Part shown: positions 50,485 to 58,794 of the stretch, piece by piece
How the letters are laid out: each line of letters begins with the position of its first letter
How positions within the stretch are numbered: position 1 is the first letter of the stretch
Origin: CAWKOH01 sp963851245
Lineage (GTDB): Bacteria > Actinomycetota > Acidimicrobiia > Acidimicrobiales > Palsa-688
Length of the DNA: 64,000 nucleotides
Direction of reading: 5' to 3'
Assembly: GCA_963851245.1 (NCBI GenBank)
Contig: CAWKOH010000007.1
Coordinates: 124,001 to 188,000, forward strand
Notes under the pieces: model-generated
Databases searched by the model: none
The model's input: only the letters and a program-made list of their open reading frames with translations
What the model was told of the DNA's origin: nothing
Program-made: the position numbers and the translations under genes

Positions 50485-51333
50485 ATGACATGGACAGTCG
50501 ACCATCCAGGTCGCCGGAGCATGTGGCGTCACAGTGGGCGCACGGCAACCACGGCCGGGACCGCCGCTCGGGTCAGGGTCTACCGCCCCTTCGGCGTAGC
50601 CGGCATGGGAGCGCTGGCGGCATTGCTGGGCGCTTGGGCGGCGATTGTGGCCTTCGTAGGGCCCGAGTTCGGGTATCAGGCCACGAACAACTCCTCGTGG
50701 CAGTGGACAACCGCTAACTGGCTGCTCCATCTGGTGCCGGGCGCCGTCGCCTTCGTGGCCGGCCTGTGTGTCATGTTCCTGGCCAGGGCGTCCACCCTGT
50801 CGGCTCGCAGCATGCTCCGGTTGGCGGCTCTTGCGATCATCGCGGCCGGGGCCTGGTTGGTGATCGGTCCGGCGCTATGGCCGGTGTTCGAGTCAGGCTC
50901 CCCGTATGGTCCGGCCGCCACCGCCCAAACCTCGTTCACGAACCAGATCGGGGCCAACCTGGGTCCCGGGCTGCTATTGGTCCTGCTGGGCGGCATGATC
51001 TACCAGGCGATCGGGGTCAGCCGGCCCGCTCCCGCCTACGACGCCCCTGCCGTCGGCGCTGTCGATGAACCGGGCCGCGTTTATCGGGCCCCTGCCGGCG
51101 CCGTCGACAACCCTGCCGGCGCCGTCGACAACCCTGCCGGCGCCGTCGACAACCCGCCGGCGCCGTCGACCAGCCAGCCGGCGCGGCCGGCCAGCGAGCC
51201 GGCGCGGCCGGCCAGCGAGCCGCTGCTGTCGATGATCCGACCCGCACCTACGAAAGCCCCACAGGAACGCTCCACAGCCGCTCTGAGATGGGTGGCGCCG
51301 ATCCCGCTACTGCGGCGCCCGCCGAACCTGTGA
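50485..51333 (+). CDS. Membrane protein with repetitive Pro/Ala-rich tail
   Basis: 282 residues from ATG 50485 (AAGGAGG upstream). Four hydrophobic segments: GMGALAALLGAWAAIVAFVG, LVPGAVAFVAGLCVMFLARA, LRLAALAIIAAGAWLVIGPA and LGPGLLLVLLGGMIYQAIGV. Then a cytosolic or external tail of about 100 residues built from PAGAVDN repeats and QPARPASEP repeats. The core looks like a small actinobacterial membrane family; function unknown. Confidence 0.65.
   Translation: MTWTVDHPGRRSMWRHSGRTATTAGTAARVRVYRPFGVAGMGALAALLGAWAAIVAFVGPEFGYQATNNSSWQWTTANWLLHLVPGAVAFVAGLCVMFLARASTLSARSMLRLAALAIIAAGAWLVIGPALWPVFESGSPYGPAATAQTSFTNQIGANLGPGLLLVLLGGMIYQAIGVSRPAPAYDAPAVGAVDEPGRVYRAPAGAVDNPAGAVDNPAGAVDNPPAPSTSQPARPASEPARPASEPLLSMIRPAPTKAPQERSTAALRWVAPIPLLRRPPNL
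51091..51219. repeat. Two adjacent arrays of 21-bp tandem repeats in a coding tail
   Basis: Array 1: three exact copies of a 21-bp unit beginning CCTGCCGGCGCCGTCGACAA (51091, 51112, 51133) and a fourth copy (from 51154) missing one T, which switches the encoded repeat from AGAVDNP to PAPSTS. Array 2: two copies of CCGGCGCGGCCGGCCAGCGA plus G at 51178 and 51199. Confidence 0.85.
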
Positions 51334-51413
51334 GCGGTTCCTCAACAGAGGAGGAACGGCCCCCCGGAGCGTCCTGATGCCGGCCTCTTTGGGATGAAAG
51401 GGATCAAGAAAAG

Positions 51414-51438
51414 GTTCAACCGTCCCAACTGCGGGTAC
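51414..51438 (+). promoter_or_regulatory. Possible SigF-like promoter, GTTC-N15-GGGTAC
   Basis: GTTC (51414-51417), 15 bases, GGGTAC (51433-51438), about 80 bases before the start of the MEDS-HATPase gene. One mismatch in each element. Confidence 0.3.
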
Positions 51439-51519
51439 CATCCGAGCGGCGTTCAACGGGCCGACCGGTTCCACCAGGAGGCTGATGTCCTTTTCGAGTT
51501 CTACCGTGTCGACTACTGC

Positions 51520-52453
51520 ATGACGACGGAGCGCTCGGCCCCCCGTCGCTTGTGTCACCGGGGTCTGTTGTATCGCGGCGCACCCGAGTATCTCGACGCC
51601 CTGGCCGCCTTCGTTGACGAGGGATTGCAAGCCGGGGAATCGGTCATGGTCAGCGGTGCCCGGGCCGAAGGGGGATGCGGTCCACGATCGGATGCAGCAT
51701 GAAGGAACGTACTTCGTGGACATGGCCGAGTTGGGCCGCAATCCGGGCCGCATCATTCCCGCCGTCCAGGAGTTTCTGCAGCAACACCAGGGCCAGCCGG
51801 CCCGGTTCGTCGGTGAGCCGATATGGTTAGGCCGCCGCGCGGGCGAGATCGCCGAGGCCACCCGTCACGAGGCGTTGATGAATGTGGCTTTCGCCGATCG
51901 TCCGGTGACAATCCTGTGTCCCTACGATGGGGACGCTTTGCCCTCCGGCGTGCTCGATGGACTGTGGCGAACTCATCCCGAAGTGCTATGTGCCGGTCTG
52001 TCCGAGCTGAGTCGGGCTTACAGGGATCCGAGCTCGGTGTACGCCGACGAAGCTTGGCCCTTGTCGCATCGGCCTCCAGGCGTGGAGGTCCGGTCGTTTC
52101 ACTCCGACACCGACCTCTCGGACTTGCGGGTGTGGGTCCAGCATTTTGGGTGGAGGTCCGGCCTGCCAGTGGACCGTGTGGATGATCTCGTCCTGGCTGT
52201 AAGCGAAGTGGCGGGCAACTCGGTTCGCCATGGCGGTGGTCGAGGTGACCTGAGTCTCTGGTGCGACGACGAGGGCGCTGTGGTCTGCGAGATCCGTGAT
52301 GCCGGTTACATCACAGACCCTCTTGCCGGGCGGCACGCGCCGGGGCCTGACCTCGATGTCACGGGCCTGTGGTTGGTCAACCAGCTGTGCGATCTCGTAG
52401 AGATTCGCTCCGGCCCAGGCGGCACCCAGGTGCGGCTCACGCTGGCTTCCTGA
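51520..52453 (+). pseudogene. MEDS-domain/HATPase anti-sigma regulator, one frameshift near 51651
   Basis: From ATG 51520: HRGLLYRGAPEYLDALAAFV and DEGLQAGESVMV open a MEDS (DcmR-type) sensory domain. One extra base near 51651 shifts the frame. It resumes as AVPGPKGDAVHDRMQHEGTY, NPGRIIPAVQEFLQQHQGQP and PVTILCPYDGDALPSGVLDG. The C-terminal HATPase has DDLVLAVSEVAGNSVRHGGG (N box), VVCEIRDAGYITDPLAGR (G1) and GLWLVNQLCDLVEIRSGPGG, as in RsbW/SpoIIAB-like kinases. Known MEDS-HATPase proteins control SigB/F-type factors. It is convergent with the sigma gene 22 bases away. Confidence 0.78.
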
Positions 52454-52474
52454 CCACCGCCGGTCGCGTGCGGG

Positions 52475-53764
52475 TCAGGCTCGAAGTTTGTTGACGGCCT
52501 GGGCCAGGAGTCGCGACACCTGCATTTGGCTCACGCCCAGTTCGGCCGCGACCTCCCGCTGCGTCCAATCATCGAAATACACTCGCTTCAGTACGAGGCG
52601 TTCTCGGCCATCTAGCCCCGGCAGTGAACTTTGAACATGAAGCCGGTCCAGACACTGATCGAAGGACTGATCGTGGACCGGAACTTCGATCCCTGACTCG
52701 TCGCCTGCTCGGCCGTCCAAAGAGGCCGGCCAGAAGTTGTCGCCGGCGCCGATGGCACCCAAGACGGCTTCCTCACTCACACCCAGCCGCTCGGCTATCT
52801 GGGCGTTCGTCGGGGTCGTGCAGAGCTCGTGAGTCAATTCGTCCCGGGTTTGCTTGACGGAGAGATACAGTTCCTGAACTGGACGCGGTACCCGAAGCAT
52901 CCATGTCTTGTCGCGGAAGTGTCGCTTGAGCTCGCCGAGGATGCTTGATGTGGCATACGTTGCGAACCGCGTGTTGCGCTCCGGGTCGAAGCGCTTGGCC
53001 GCCTTGACTAGCGCCAGCATCGCTACTTGCTCGAGGTCGTCGGTAGGTTCGCCATGATGAGCGAACCTGCGGGCGAGAGAGCGAGCCAGTCTTACGTGAC
53101 CTTGGACCAGTTCGAGCTGAGCCCGACGGTGGGCCAGGGTCTCGGGAAACGTCTTAGCCCTGGAGTGGCAACGCGAACGACTGCCCGGTCCCGCTCTTCC
53201 ACACTTACGGTACACGCGCCCGGTGCCGTTGGCGCCGACAGCTTTCAGGCCTGCTGGCATCGGCACGTCGTGACCGGGTTCCGCCGTGATTACCAGGAGC
53301 TGACCTCCGGGACGTAACTGCTCGACTGCTTCATCGAAGCGGGCGTCGCCCTGAACGTGGTCGCCCTGAGCGTGGTTGGCTCGGACGGTCACCAGGTCGA
53401 CAGGATCGCTTGGATCGGCAAGATAGACATGCTCCGCCAGTCCGTCGTCGGCTACCCAGCGCCGGTCCAGGCGAATGAGGCAACCTGACTGACGCACGGC
53501 CGGCACGCCCCGGACATCTGCGAGAGCGAATCCGGTCTCCGTTGCTCCTGGAGATGTCTCCGAGGCGTACACGTCGATGGCGTCGCATCCATCGGAGTGC
53601 TGGGCGTGTTGGAAGGCGACCGCCAAAGCGACGGCGTCGTCTATGGAACCCATCGCCCACGCCGTCGGAATCTGACCTGAATTCGCCAGCAGCGGTGGGA
53701 TGACGTCGCTCTGCAACAACTCCCACTCGCGTAGCAAAGTCGGTGCAGATGCGGATATAACCAC
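52475..53764 (-). CDS. SigB/SigF-type RNA polymerase sigma factor with an N-terminal CheR-like domain
   Basis: 429 residues from the GTG at 53764 (AGGGAGA upstream; a GTG at 53797 is an alternative). The C-terminal 220 residues are a complete sigma factor. Region 2 is DDLEQVAMLALVKAAKRFDP and FATYATSSILGELKRHFRDK, region 3 is IAERLGVSEEAVLGAI, and region 4 is DGRERLVLKRVYFDDWTQRE and VAAELGVSQMQVSRLLAQAV. The N-terminal 190 residues resemble a degenerate CheR-type methyltransferase: LLQSDVIPPLLANSGQIPTA, AMGSIDDAVALAVAFQHA, DAIDVYASETS and EQLRPGGQLLVITAE. Its own promoter is SigF-like. Confidence 0.85.
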   Translation of the reverse strand: MVISASAPTLLREWELLQSDVIPPLLANSGQIPTAWAMGSIDDAVALAVAFQHAQHSDGCDAIDVYASETSPGATETGFALADVRGVPAVRQSGCLIRLDRRWVADDGLAEHVYLADPSDPVDLVTVRANHAQGDHVQGDARFDEAVEQLRPGGQLLVITAEPGHDVPMPAGLKAVGANGTGRVYRKCGRAGPGSRSRCHSRAKTFPETLAHRRAQLELVQGHVRLARSLARRFAHHGEPTDDLEQVAMLALVKAAKRFDPERNTRFATYATSSILGELKRHFRDKTWMLRVPRPVQELYLSVKQTRDELTHELCTTPTNAQIAERLGVSEEAVLGAIGAGDNFWPASLDGRAGDESGIEVPVHDQSFDQCLDRLHVQSSLPGLDGRERLVLKRVYFDDWTQREVAAELGVSQMQVSRLLAQAVNKLRA

Positions 53765-53827
53765 GAATCTCTCCCTGCGTAAGAGCCCCTCATCCACGGT
53801 TCCCGCCCTCGGGGGCCACAGTCGTAT

Positions 53828-53853
53828 CTACCCGCGGCAGTGCATTTCTAAAC
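53828..53853 (-). promoter_or_regulatory. SigF-like promoter of the sigma gene, GTTT-N16-GGGTAG (minus strand)
   Basis: On the plus strand it reads CTACCC (53828-53833), 16 bases, AAAC (53850-53853). It points to the sigma gene, with transcription expected to begin near 53821. This suggests positive autoregulation. Confidence 0.6.
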
Positions 53854-53878
53854 CGGGCACCGGTTCGCAGATAGTCAG

Positions 53879-54610
53879 TCAGCAGGCCCGTTCTGGTAAC
53901 AACTTGCGCAAAGTCCGTGCATTTCGCACCGCGCAGCCACCGGGATCGTTGTTGAAATACACGAATACCTCTTCGCCCTGAGAGAACGCCCCGGACAGCT
54001 CGGCAGCCAATGTCTTCAGCGCCGCCTGGCCGTAACACGGATGGGGGCTGGCGCCTCCTTCGTGCATGCGGACGTACCCCCAATCGGTGGTCTTCCAGCG
54101 GGGCTGCAAGCGTCCCTTTCTATCAGCCCAGCAGCACGCGGCGTGACGTTTCTCGAGGACTCTCCGGACGTCGTCACTGTTCCACGATGGATGGCGAAGC
54201 TCTGCCGTCACGCGCCGGTTGGGCCCGAAGGCGTGAAGGGTCTGGTCGAGTGCATCGGCATCTGACTTGAGATCGGGGGGCAACTGGAGGAGAAATGGTC
54301 CGCACGCCGATCCCAAGCCTTCCGCCTGCCTGAGGAGTCGGCTGACAGGTTCGGCGGGGTCCCTCAGCCGGCGAATGTGTGTCAGGTAGCGGCTTACTTT
54401 GACGGCGAATACGAAGCCCTCTGGAACCTGTGTCGCCCAACCCTCGAAGGTCGATCGATCCGGCAATCGGTAGAAGCTGTTGTTCAGTTCTACGGTCGCG
54501 AACTCCCGGGAGAGGTGCGCCAGCCATTGGCGTTGGGGCAGTCCCGCCGGGTAGACGGAGTCTCGCCAGTCCGAGTAGTGCCAGCCGGACGTCCCGATGA
54601 GGACCGGCAT
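53879..54610 (-). CDS. DUF72 domain protein
   Basis: 243 residues: MPVLIGTSGWHYSDWRDSVY, then REFATVELNNSFYRLPDRST, PEGFVFAVKVSRYLTHIRRL and FLLQLPPDLKSDADALDQTL. The C-terminal EEVFVYFNNDPGGCAVRNAR completes the family. It is a TIM-barrel-like protein whose biochemical role is unknown; it is common beside stress and repair genes. Confidence 0.92.
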   Translation of the reverse strand: MPVLIGTSGWHYSDWRDSVYPAGLPQRQWLAHLSREFATVELNNSFYRLPDRSTFEGWATQVPEGFVFAVKVSRYLTHIRRLRDPAEPVSRLLRQAEGLGSACGPFLLQLPPDLKSDADALDQTLHAFGPNRRVTAELRHPSWNSDDVRRVLEKRHAACCWADRKGRLQPRWKTTDWGYVRMHEGGASPHPCYGQAALKTLAAELSGAFSQGEEVFVYFNNDPGGCAVRNARTLRKLLPERAC

Positions 54611-54627
54611 CGCGAGTCCCTCCGCGT

Positions 54628-56979
54628 TCAGCCGCCGGCGTGGCGCACGACCGGCTGTCGTCCGGGCGGCTGGGTTGGCGGCGGACTCGGCCTCAGGGCC
54701 GGGATTGATCGCACCATCGGTCCCGTGTCGATCTGAACGCTTTCGCCATGATGCCAGACCTCGAGCGGAGTGCCTTCGAGGATCTCATAGGTTGCTTTCT
54801 CGGCTTGGATATGGACGCGTAAGCGTCGACCCCGGTACCGCAAGCGGAACGTGAGGGTGCTGATCCCACCCGGCAGCCGAGGGGCGAATGTGAGCCTTCC
54901 ATCCGATGCTCTCAGTCCACCGAAGCCCATCACCAGGGCGATCCAGGTGCCCGCCAAAGACGCGATGTGCAGTCCATCTCGCGTGTTGTGCTCCAGATCA
55001 GAGAGATCCATCAGTGCTGTCTCACCCAGGTAGTCATGCGCCAACTCGACCTGCCCTACCTCGGCGGCCATGACCGATTGGGTGCACGCAGAGAGGGAGG
55101 AATCCCGAACGGTCAGAGCTTCGTAATAGGCGAAGTTACGGGACTTCTGCTCCGCCGTAAAGGCATCGCCACGCAGGTGCATGGCGAGGACTAGATCGGC
55201 CTGTTTGACGACTTGCTTCCGGTACAGCTGGAAGTAGGGGTAATGGAGGAGCAGCGGGTAGTGCTCGGGCCGAGTAGAACTGAAATCCCAACGATCGTGG
55301 TCTGTGAATCCCTCGCTCTGGCTGTGGACTCCGAGTCGCTCGTCGAACGGGATCACGATCGCGTCTGCAGCGTCGCGCCAAGAAGCCGCCTCCTCCAAGG
55401 TTACCTCGAACGCAGAGGACGCCTCTGGGTAAATGCCGACACGGTCGGCCGCCACTCGAAGGTTTTGTTGAGCCATGAGGTTGGTGTACAGGTTGTTGTC
55501 AGCCAGGGCGCTGTACTCGTCCGGCCCCGTAACACCGTCGATGCGAAAGCGCCCATCGATATCGTGCTGGCCCAGGCTGCGCCACAGCCGAGCGGTGCTC
55601 ACCAGAAGAGGCAGGGCGGTGGTCCGTTCGAACTCGAGGTCTTCGGTGGCGTCCACATATCGGACGGCGGCGTCTGCGATGTCCGCGTTGACATGGAAGG
55701 CTGCTGTTCCCGCCGGCCAGTACCCCGAGCATTCTTCGCCGGTGATGGTGCGCCAGGCGAAGGCCGCGCCGGTCAGCCCGAGGCTCCGGGCATGCTCCTG
55801 GGCGACGTCGAGGGTGTCACGGCGCCAGGCCAGGGCGTCGGCGGCAGCTTGCGGGCGAGTGTAAGTGAGGACGGGCAGCACAAAGATCTCAGCGTCCCAG
55901 AAGGTATGGCCGTCATAGCCAGGTCCGGTAAGCCCTTTGGCCGGGATCGGCCGGCGCTCCGTGCGGGCTCCGGCCTGAAGAACGTGGAACAGTCCGAAGC
56001 GCACCGCTTGCTGGACTTCGGCATCACCATCGACCTCGATGTCGGCGCCCGCCCAGAAGTCATCAAGGAACGCTCGCTGCTCCGTCAACAAGCCATCCCA
56101 CCCGGTTTGACGGGCGTCCGCCAGCGCCGCCACCACCTGGTCGTGCAGCGCAACCCTACTGCGCTCGCCTGACCAACCGTAAGCAACCAGCTTCACGATG
56201 CGAAGCGGGGCGCCAGGTTCGAGCCTGGCCGCTACGGTCATGCGGGTCACATCCTCCATGCCCTCGGCATCGACGAGCGTCTCTGTCGAGCAGTCGACCT
56301 GATTGGTCATTGCCGCCGCAACCCGCAGTCCGCTCACCTTGGTCCGATGCACCATGACAGCAGAGTGGTCGTAGACAATGTTCTCTTCGACCGCGAGCGG
56401 GGAGGCCAGAGCGGCAGCCGAACGGGGGTCGAGGCCGGAGCCCGGCAGCGACTCGTTGGCCATCAGCTCGGACTGCACCACGACTCGAACGGGACCGTCG
56501 GTCGCTTCCACCGTATAGTTGATGCCCACCACTGATCGGTGAGTCATCGACACCAGGCGGGTGGAGGTCACCCGGATGGTTCGTCCCGCCGGGGACGTCC
56601 AATGGACGGACCGGATCAGGGTTCCGGCTCGCATGTCGAGCACCCGCTCGTGTCCGTGGAGCGTTCCGTACCGGACGTCGAAAGGTTCGTCGTCGACGAG
56701 TAGCCTGATCAGTTTGCCATTGGTCACGTTGATGACGGTCTGGCCCGAAAGGGGATAGCCGTATCCGGCCTCGGCGTAGGGAAGGGGGCGCTCCTCGTAT
56801 ACGGAGTTCAGGTAAGTGCCCGGGATGCCGTTGGGCTCGCCTTCGTCCAGGTTTCCGCGCAGGCCGATGTGCCCGTTGGAAAGGGCGAATATTGATTCGG
56901 ACTGGGCCAGGATGTCAAGGTCGAGGTGCGATTCCCGAACTGTCCAGGGATCGATGGTGAAGGCGGGGTGATCGATCAT
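54628..56979 (-). CDS. Glycoside hydrolase family 65 (maltose/trehalose/kojibiose phosphorylase)
   Basis: 783 residues. N-terminal beta-sandwich (ESIFALSNGHIGLRGNLDEG, then YLNSVYEERPLPYAEAGYGY), then the (alpha/alpha)6 barrel with GLTGPGYDGHTFWDAEIFVL and RIDGVTGPDEYSALADNNLY, in which the Glu of PDEY (about residue 486) is the catalytic acid. The C-terminal GGISTLTFRLRYRGRRLRVH follows. It phosphorolyses an alpha-linked disaccharide to beta-glucose-1-phosphate; which linkage is unclear. Coupled to the phosphoglucomutase by a 4-base overlap. Confidence 0.93.
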   Translation of the reverse strand: MIDHPAFTIDPWTVRESHLDLDILAQSESIFALSNGHIGLRGNLDEGEPNGIPGTYLNSVYEERPLPYAEAGYGYPLSGQTVINVTNGKLIRLLVDDEPFDVRYGTLHGHERVLDMRAGTLIRSVHWTSPAGRTIRVTSTRLVSMTHRSVVGINYTVEATDGPVRVVVQSELMANESLPGSGLDPRSAAALASPLAVEENIVYDHSAVMVHRTKVSGLRVAAAMTNQVDCSTETLVDAEGMEDVTRMTVAARLEPGAPLRIVKLVAYGWSGERSRVALHDQVVAALADARQTGWDGLLTEQRAFLDDFWAGADIEVDGDAEVQQAVRFGLFHVLQAGARTERRPIPAKGLTGPGYDGHTFWDAEIFVLPVLTYTRPQAAADALAWRRDTLDVAQEHARSLGLTGAAFAWRTITGEECSGYWPAGTAAFHVNADIADAAVRYVDATEDLEFERTTALPLLVSTARLWRSLGQHDIDGRFRIDGVTGPDEYSALADNNLYTNLMAQQNLRVAADRVGIYPEASSAFEVTLEEAASWRDAADAIVIPFDERLGVHSQSEGFTDHDRWDFSSTRPEHYPLLLHYPYFQLYRKQVVKQADLVLAMHLRGDAFTAEQKSRNFAYYEALTVRDSSLSACTQSVMAAEVGQVELAHDYLGETALMDLSDLEHNTRDGLHIASLAGTWIALVMGFGGLRASDGRLTFAPRLPGGISTLTFRLRYRGRRLRVHIQAEKATYEILEGTPLEVWHHGESVQIDTGPMVRSIPALRPSPPPTQPPGRQPVVRHAGG

Positions 56980-57719
56980 GCCCGTTTCAGGAGTTGCCTC
57001 AGATCGGTTACCACCAGGTCGGCCCCATGCGCCAATAGGTCGGCGGCATGGCCGATTCGGTCTACGCCAATTACTGACGCGAAGCGGCCCGCTCGCCCCG
57101 CTTCCACCCCGGCCAAGGCATCCTCGAAGACGGCCGCTTGCGCCGGATGCAGGCCGAGTGCGTCGGCTCCGGCCAGGTACATGTCCGGCGCCGGCTTGCC
57201 GGCCAAATGCTTCTCGGCGGCGACGAGGCCATCTATGCGGCGGTCGAAGAGGTCGCTGATGTGCGCGGCATCGAGTACCTGCGCCGCGTTGGCGCTGGCG
57301 GACACAACGGCGCTGAGAAACCCACCGGCCTTGACGGCGCGAACATACTCGACCGCGTCGTCGAACACGTCGACCCCCCTGGTCGCCAAGACGTCGAGGA
57401 GGATTTCGTTCTTTCGGTTGCTCAGCCCCTCCACCGTATCTACACCGGGCGAGTCTCCCGGGTTCCCTTCTGGGAGCCTTATACCCCGGGATGCCAGGAA
57501 GGATCGAGTGCCATCAGCCCTCGATTTGCCGTCGACAAAGCGCTCGTAGTCAGCAGCGCTAAAAGGGGCGACCGGCGAACCGGTCCTTTGGGACCAGTCG
57601 CCGAGGAACTCGTCGAACATCTGCTTCCAAGCGGCCTCGTGCACAGTCGCCGTTCGCGTCAGCACCCCGTCCATGTCGAAGAGGCATCCCCGGACAGAGT
57701 CGGGCAGCCCCAGCACCAA
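56976..57719 (-). CDS. pgmB: HAD-family beta-phosphoglucomutase
   Basis: 247 residues: GCLFDMDGVLTRTATVHEAA (DxD nucleophile), YERFVDGKSRADGTRSFLAS, FLSAVVSASANAAQVLDAAH and GKPAPDMYLAGADALGLHPA, QAAVFEDALAGVEAGRAG. This is the beta-PGM group that turns the GH65 product beta-glucose-1-phosphate into glucose-6-phosphate. Gene order pgmB then GH65 with ATGA overlap confirms the pathway. Confidence 0.92.
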   Translation of the reverse strand: MVLGLPDSVRGCLFDMDGVLTRTATVHEAAWKQMFDEFLGDWSQRTGSPVAPFSAADYERFVDGKSRADGTRSFLASRGIRLPEGNPGDSPGVDTVEGLSNRKNEILLDVLATRGVDVFDDAVEYVRAVKAGGFLSAVVSASANAAQVLDAAHISDLFDRRIDGLVAAEKHLAGKPAPDMYLAGADALGLHPAQAAVFEDALAGVEAGRAGRFASVIGVDRIGHAADLLAHGADLVVTDLRQLLKRA

Positions 57720-57728
57720 GGGGACCTG

Positions 57729-57950
57729 CTACCGGCCGAGGGCGTGGGCCAGCTCGCTCTTGTTCATCCGAGAACGACCCCTGACGCCACGTTGCTTCGC
57801 TTCATTGTGGAGCTGATTGTAGGTCGGCCCGCCTGAGCCACGATCCGAATTCGTTCGGGTTCTTTTCAGACGCGCTGGCGGGTGCCCATACCGCTGCGCC
57901 GTTGGGACCAGCCGCGCTCGAACTACTCGCTCTTCTCGTGGCATTGACAT
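57729..57950 (-). CDS. Small basic SAP/Rho-N-like protein
   Basis: 73 residues from ATG 57950 (GGAGG 8 bases upstream): a basic N-terminus MPREERVVRARLVPT, then GPTYNQLHNEAKQRGVRGRS and RMNKSELAHALGR. The ending resembles helix-extended-helix nucleic-acid-binding modules. A SigF-like promoter lies 84 bases upstream. Function unknown. Confidence 0.6.
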   Translation of the reverse strand: MSMPREERVVRARLVPTAQRYGHPPARLKRTRTNSDRGSGGPTYNQLHNEAKQRGVRGRSRMNKSELAHALGR

Positions 57951-58033
57951 CTCTGATGCCTCCATTTCGGCTGGCCCGGACACGGATCCAGCCATCGGCT
58001 CGGACGCACGCTCACGCCCGAGCGTGAGCTTTC

Positions 58034-58057
58034 CTACCCGGAGATGGGGCTGCAAAC
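58034..58057 (-). promoter_or_regulatory. Possible SigF-like promoter, GTTT-N14-GGGTAG (minus strand)
   Basis: Plus-strand reading CTACCC (58034-58039), 14 bases, AAAC (58054-58057). The spacer is two bases shorter than at 48636 and 53828. It faces the small basic protein at 57950 and could also cover pgmB and GH65 behind it. Confidence 0.4.
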
Positions 58058-58162
58058 GGCTGAGCCGCGGCCGAGGCCTAGATCTGAGGTGGCGCCGAGA
58101 CTGTCTCAGCCGGGTCGACTCGGGAGCGAATTCGGCTCTCGCCCGGTGGCATACGCTCGGGC

Positions 58163-58777
58163 ATGAGTGATGCTCTTGTTCCCGGGGACGATGGGTTGGC
58201 TCGCTGTCCGTGGGGGTTGAACCCTCCGGAGTATCGCCTCTATCACGATCAGGAGTGGGGCCGGCCTGTAGGAGACGTTGATCGGATCTACGAGAAGCTC
58301 TGCCTAGAGGGCTTCCAGAGCGGGCTCTCGTGGCTGACGATCCTGCGCAAGCGGGAAGGCTTTCGGCGAGCGTTCGCCGCCTTCAATCCCGAAGTGGTTG
58401 CCACCTTCGCTGACGCGGACGTCGAGCGACTGCTGTCTGACCCGTCGATCGTCAGGCATCGGGCCAAGATTCAGGCTGCCATCGGCAACGCCCGCGCCAC
58501 CATGCGCCTGCGCGAGCAGGGTCTATCGCTCGCTGCCGTTGTCTGGCGTCACGAACCATCCGAGCGTCCCTGGTCGGCGGCCGGATCGGTTCCCGCGACG
58601 ACGCCGGAGTCAAAAGCCCTGTCATCCGAGTTGCGCCGGCTCGGCTTCAGCTTTGTTGGCCCCACCACTGTCTATGCCGCCATGCAGGCCCTCGGGGTGG
58701 TCAATGACCACGTGGCAGATTGCTCATTTCGCCCGCTTGCCGAGTCAGAGCGGGCTCGATTCACCAGACCGGTGTGA
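58163..58777 (+). CDS. tag: DNA-3-methyladenine glycosylase I
   Basis: 204 residues: LARCPWGLNPPEYRLYHDQE, WGRPVGDVDRIYEKLCLEGF and QSGLSWLTILRKREGFRRAF. The C-terminal FSFVGPTTVYAAMQALGVVN and DHVADCSF supply the zinc-binding His/Cys with the N-terminal Cys and His. It removes 3-methyladenine from alkylated DNA. It stands alone on the plus strand beside the stress island. Confidence 0.93.
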   Translation: MSDALVPGDDGLARCPWGLNPPEYRLYHDQEWGRPVGDVDRIYEKLCLEGFQSGLSWLTILRKREGFRRAFAAFNPEVVATFADADVERLLSDPSIVRHRAKIQAAIGNARATMRLREQGLSLAAVVWRHEPSERPWSAAGSVPATTPESKALSSELRRLGFSFVGPTTVYAAMQALGVVNDHVADCSFRPLAESERARFTRPV

Positions 58778-58794
58778 CTGCCTGTTCTGCACCG

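Noticed and set aside
51307..51861. 184-residue minus-strand ORF over the MEDS domain
   Set aside because: Antisense to the MEDS-HATPase gene, whose conserved motifs read on the plus strand.
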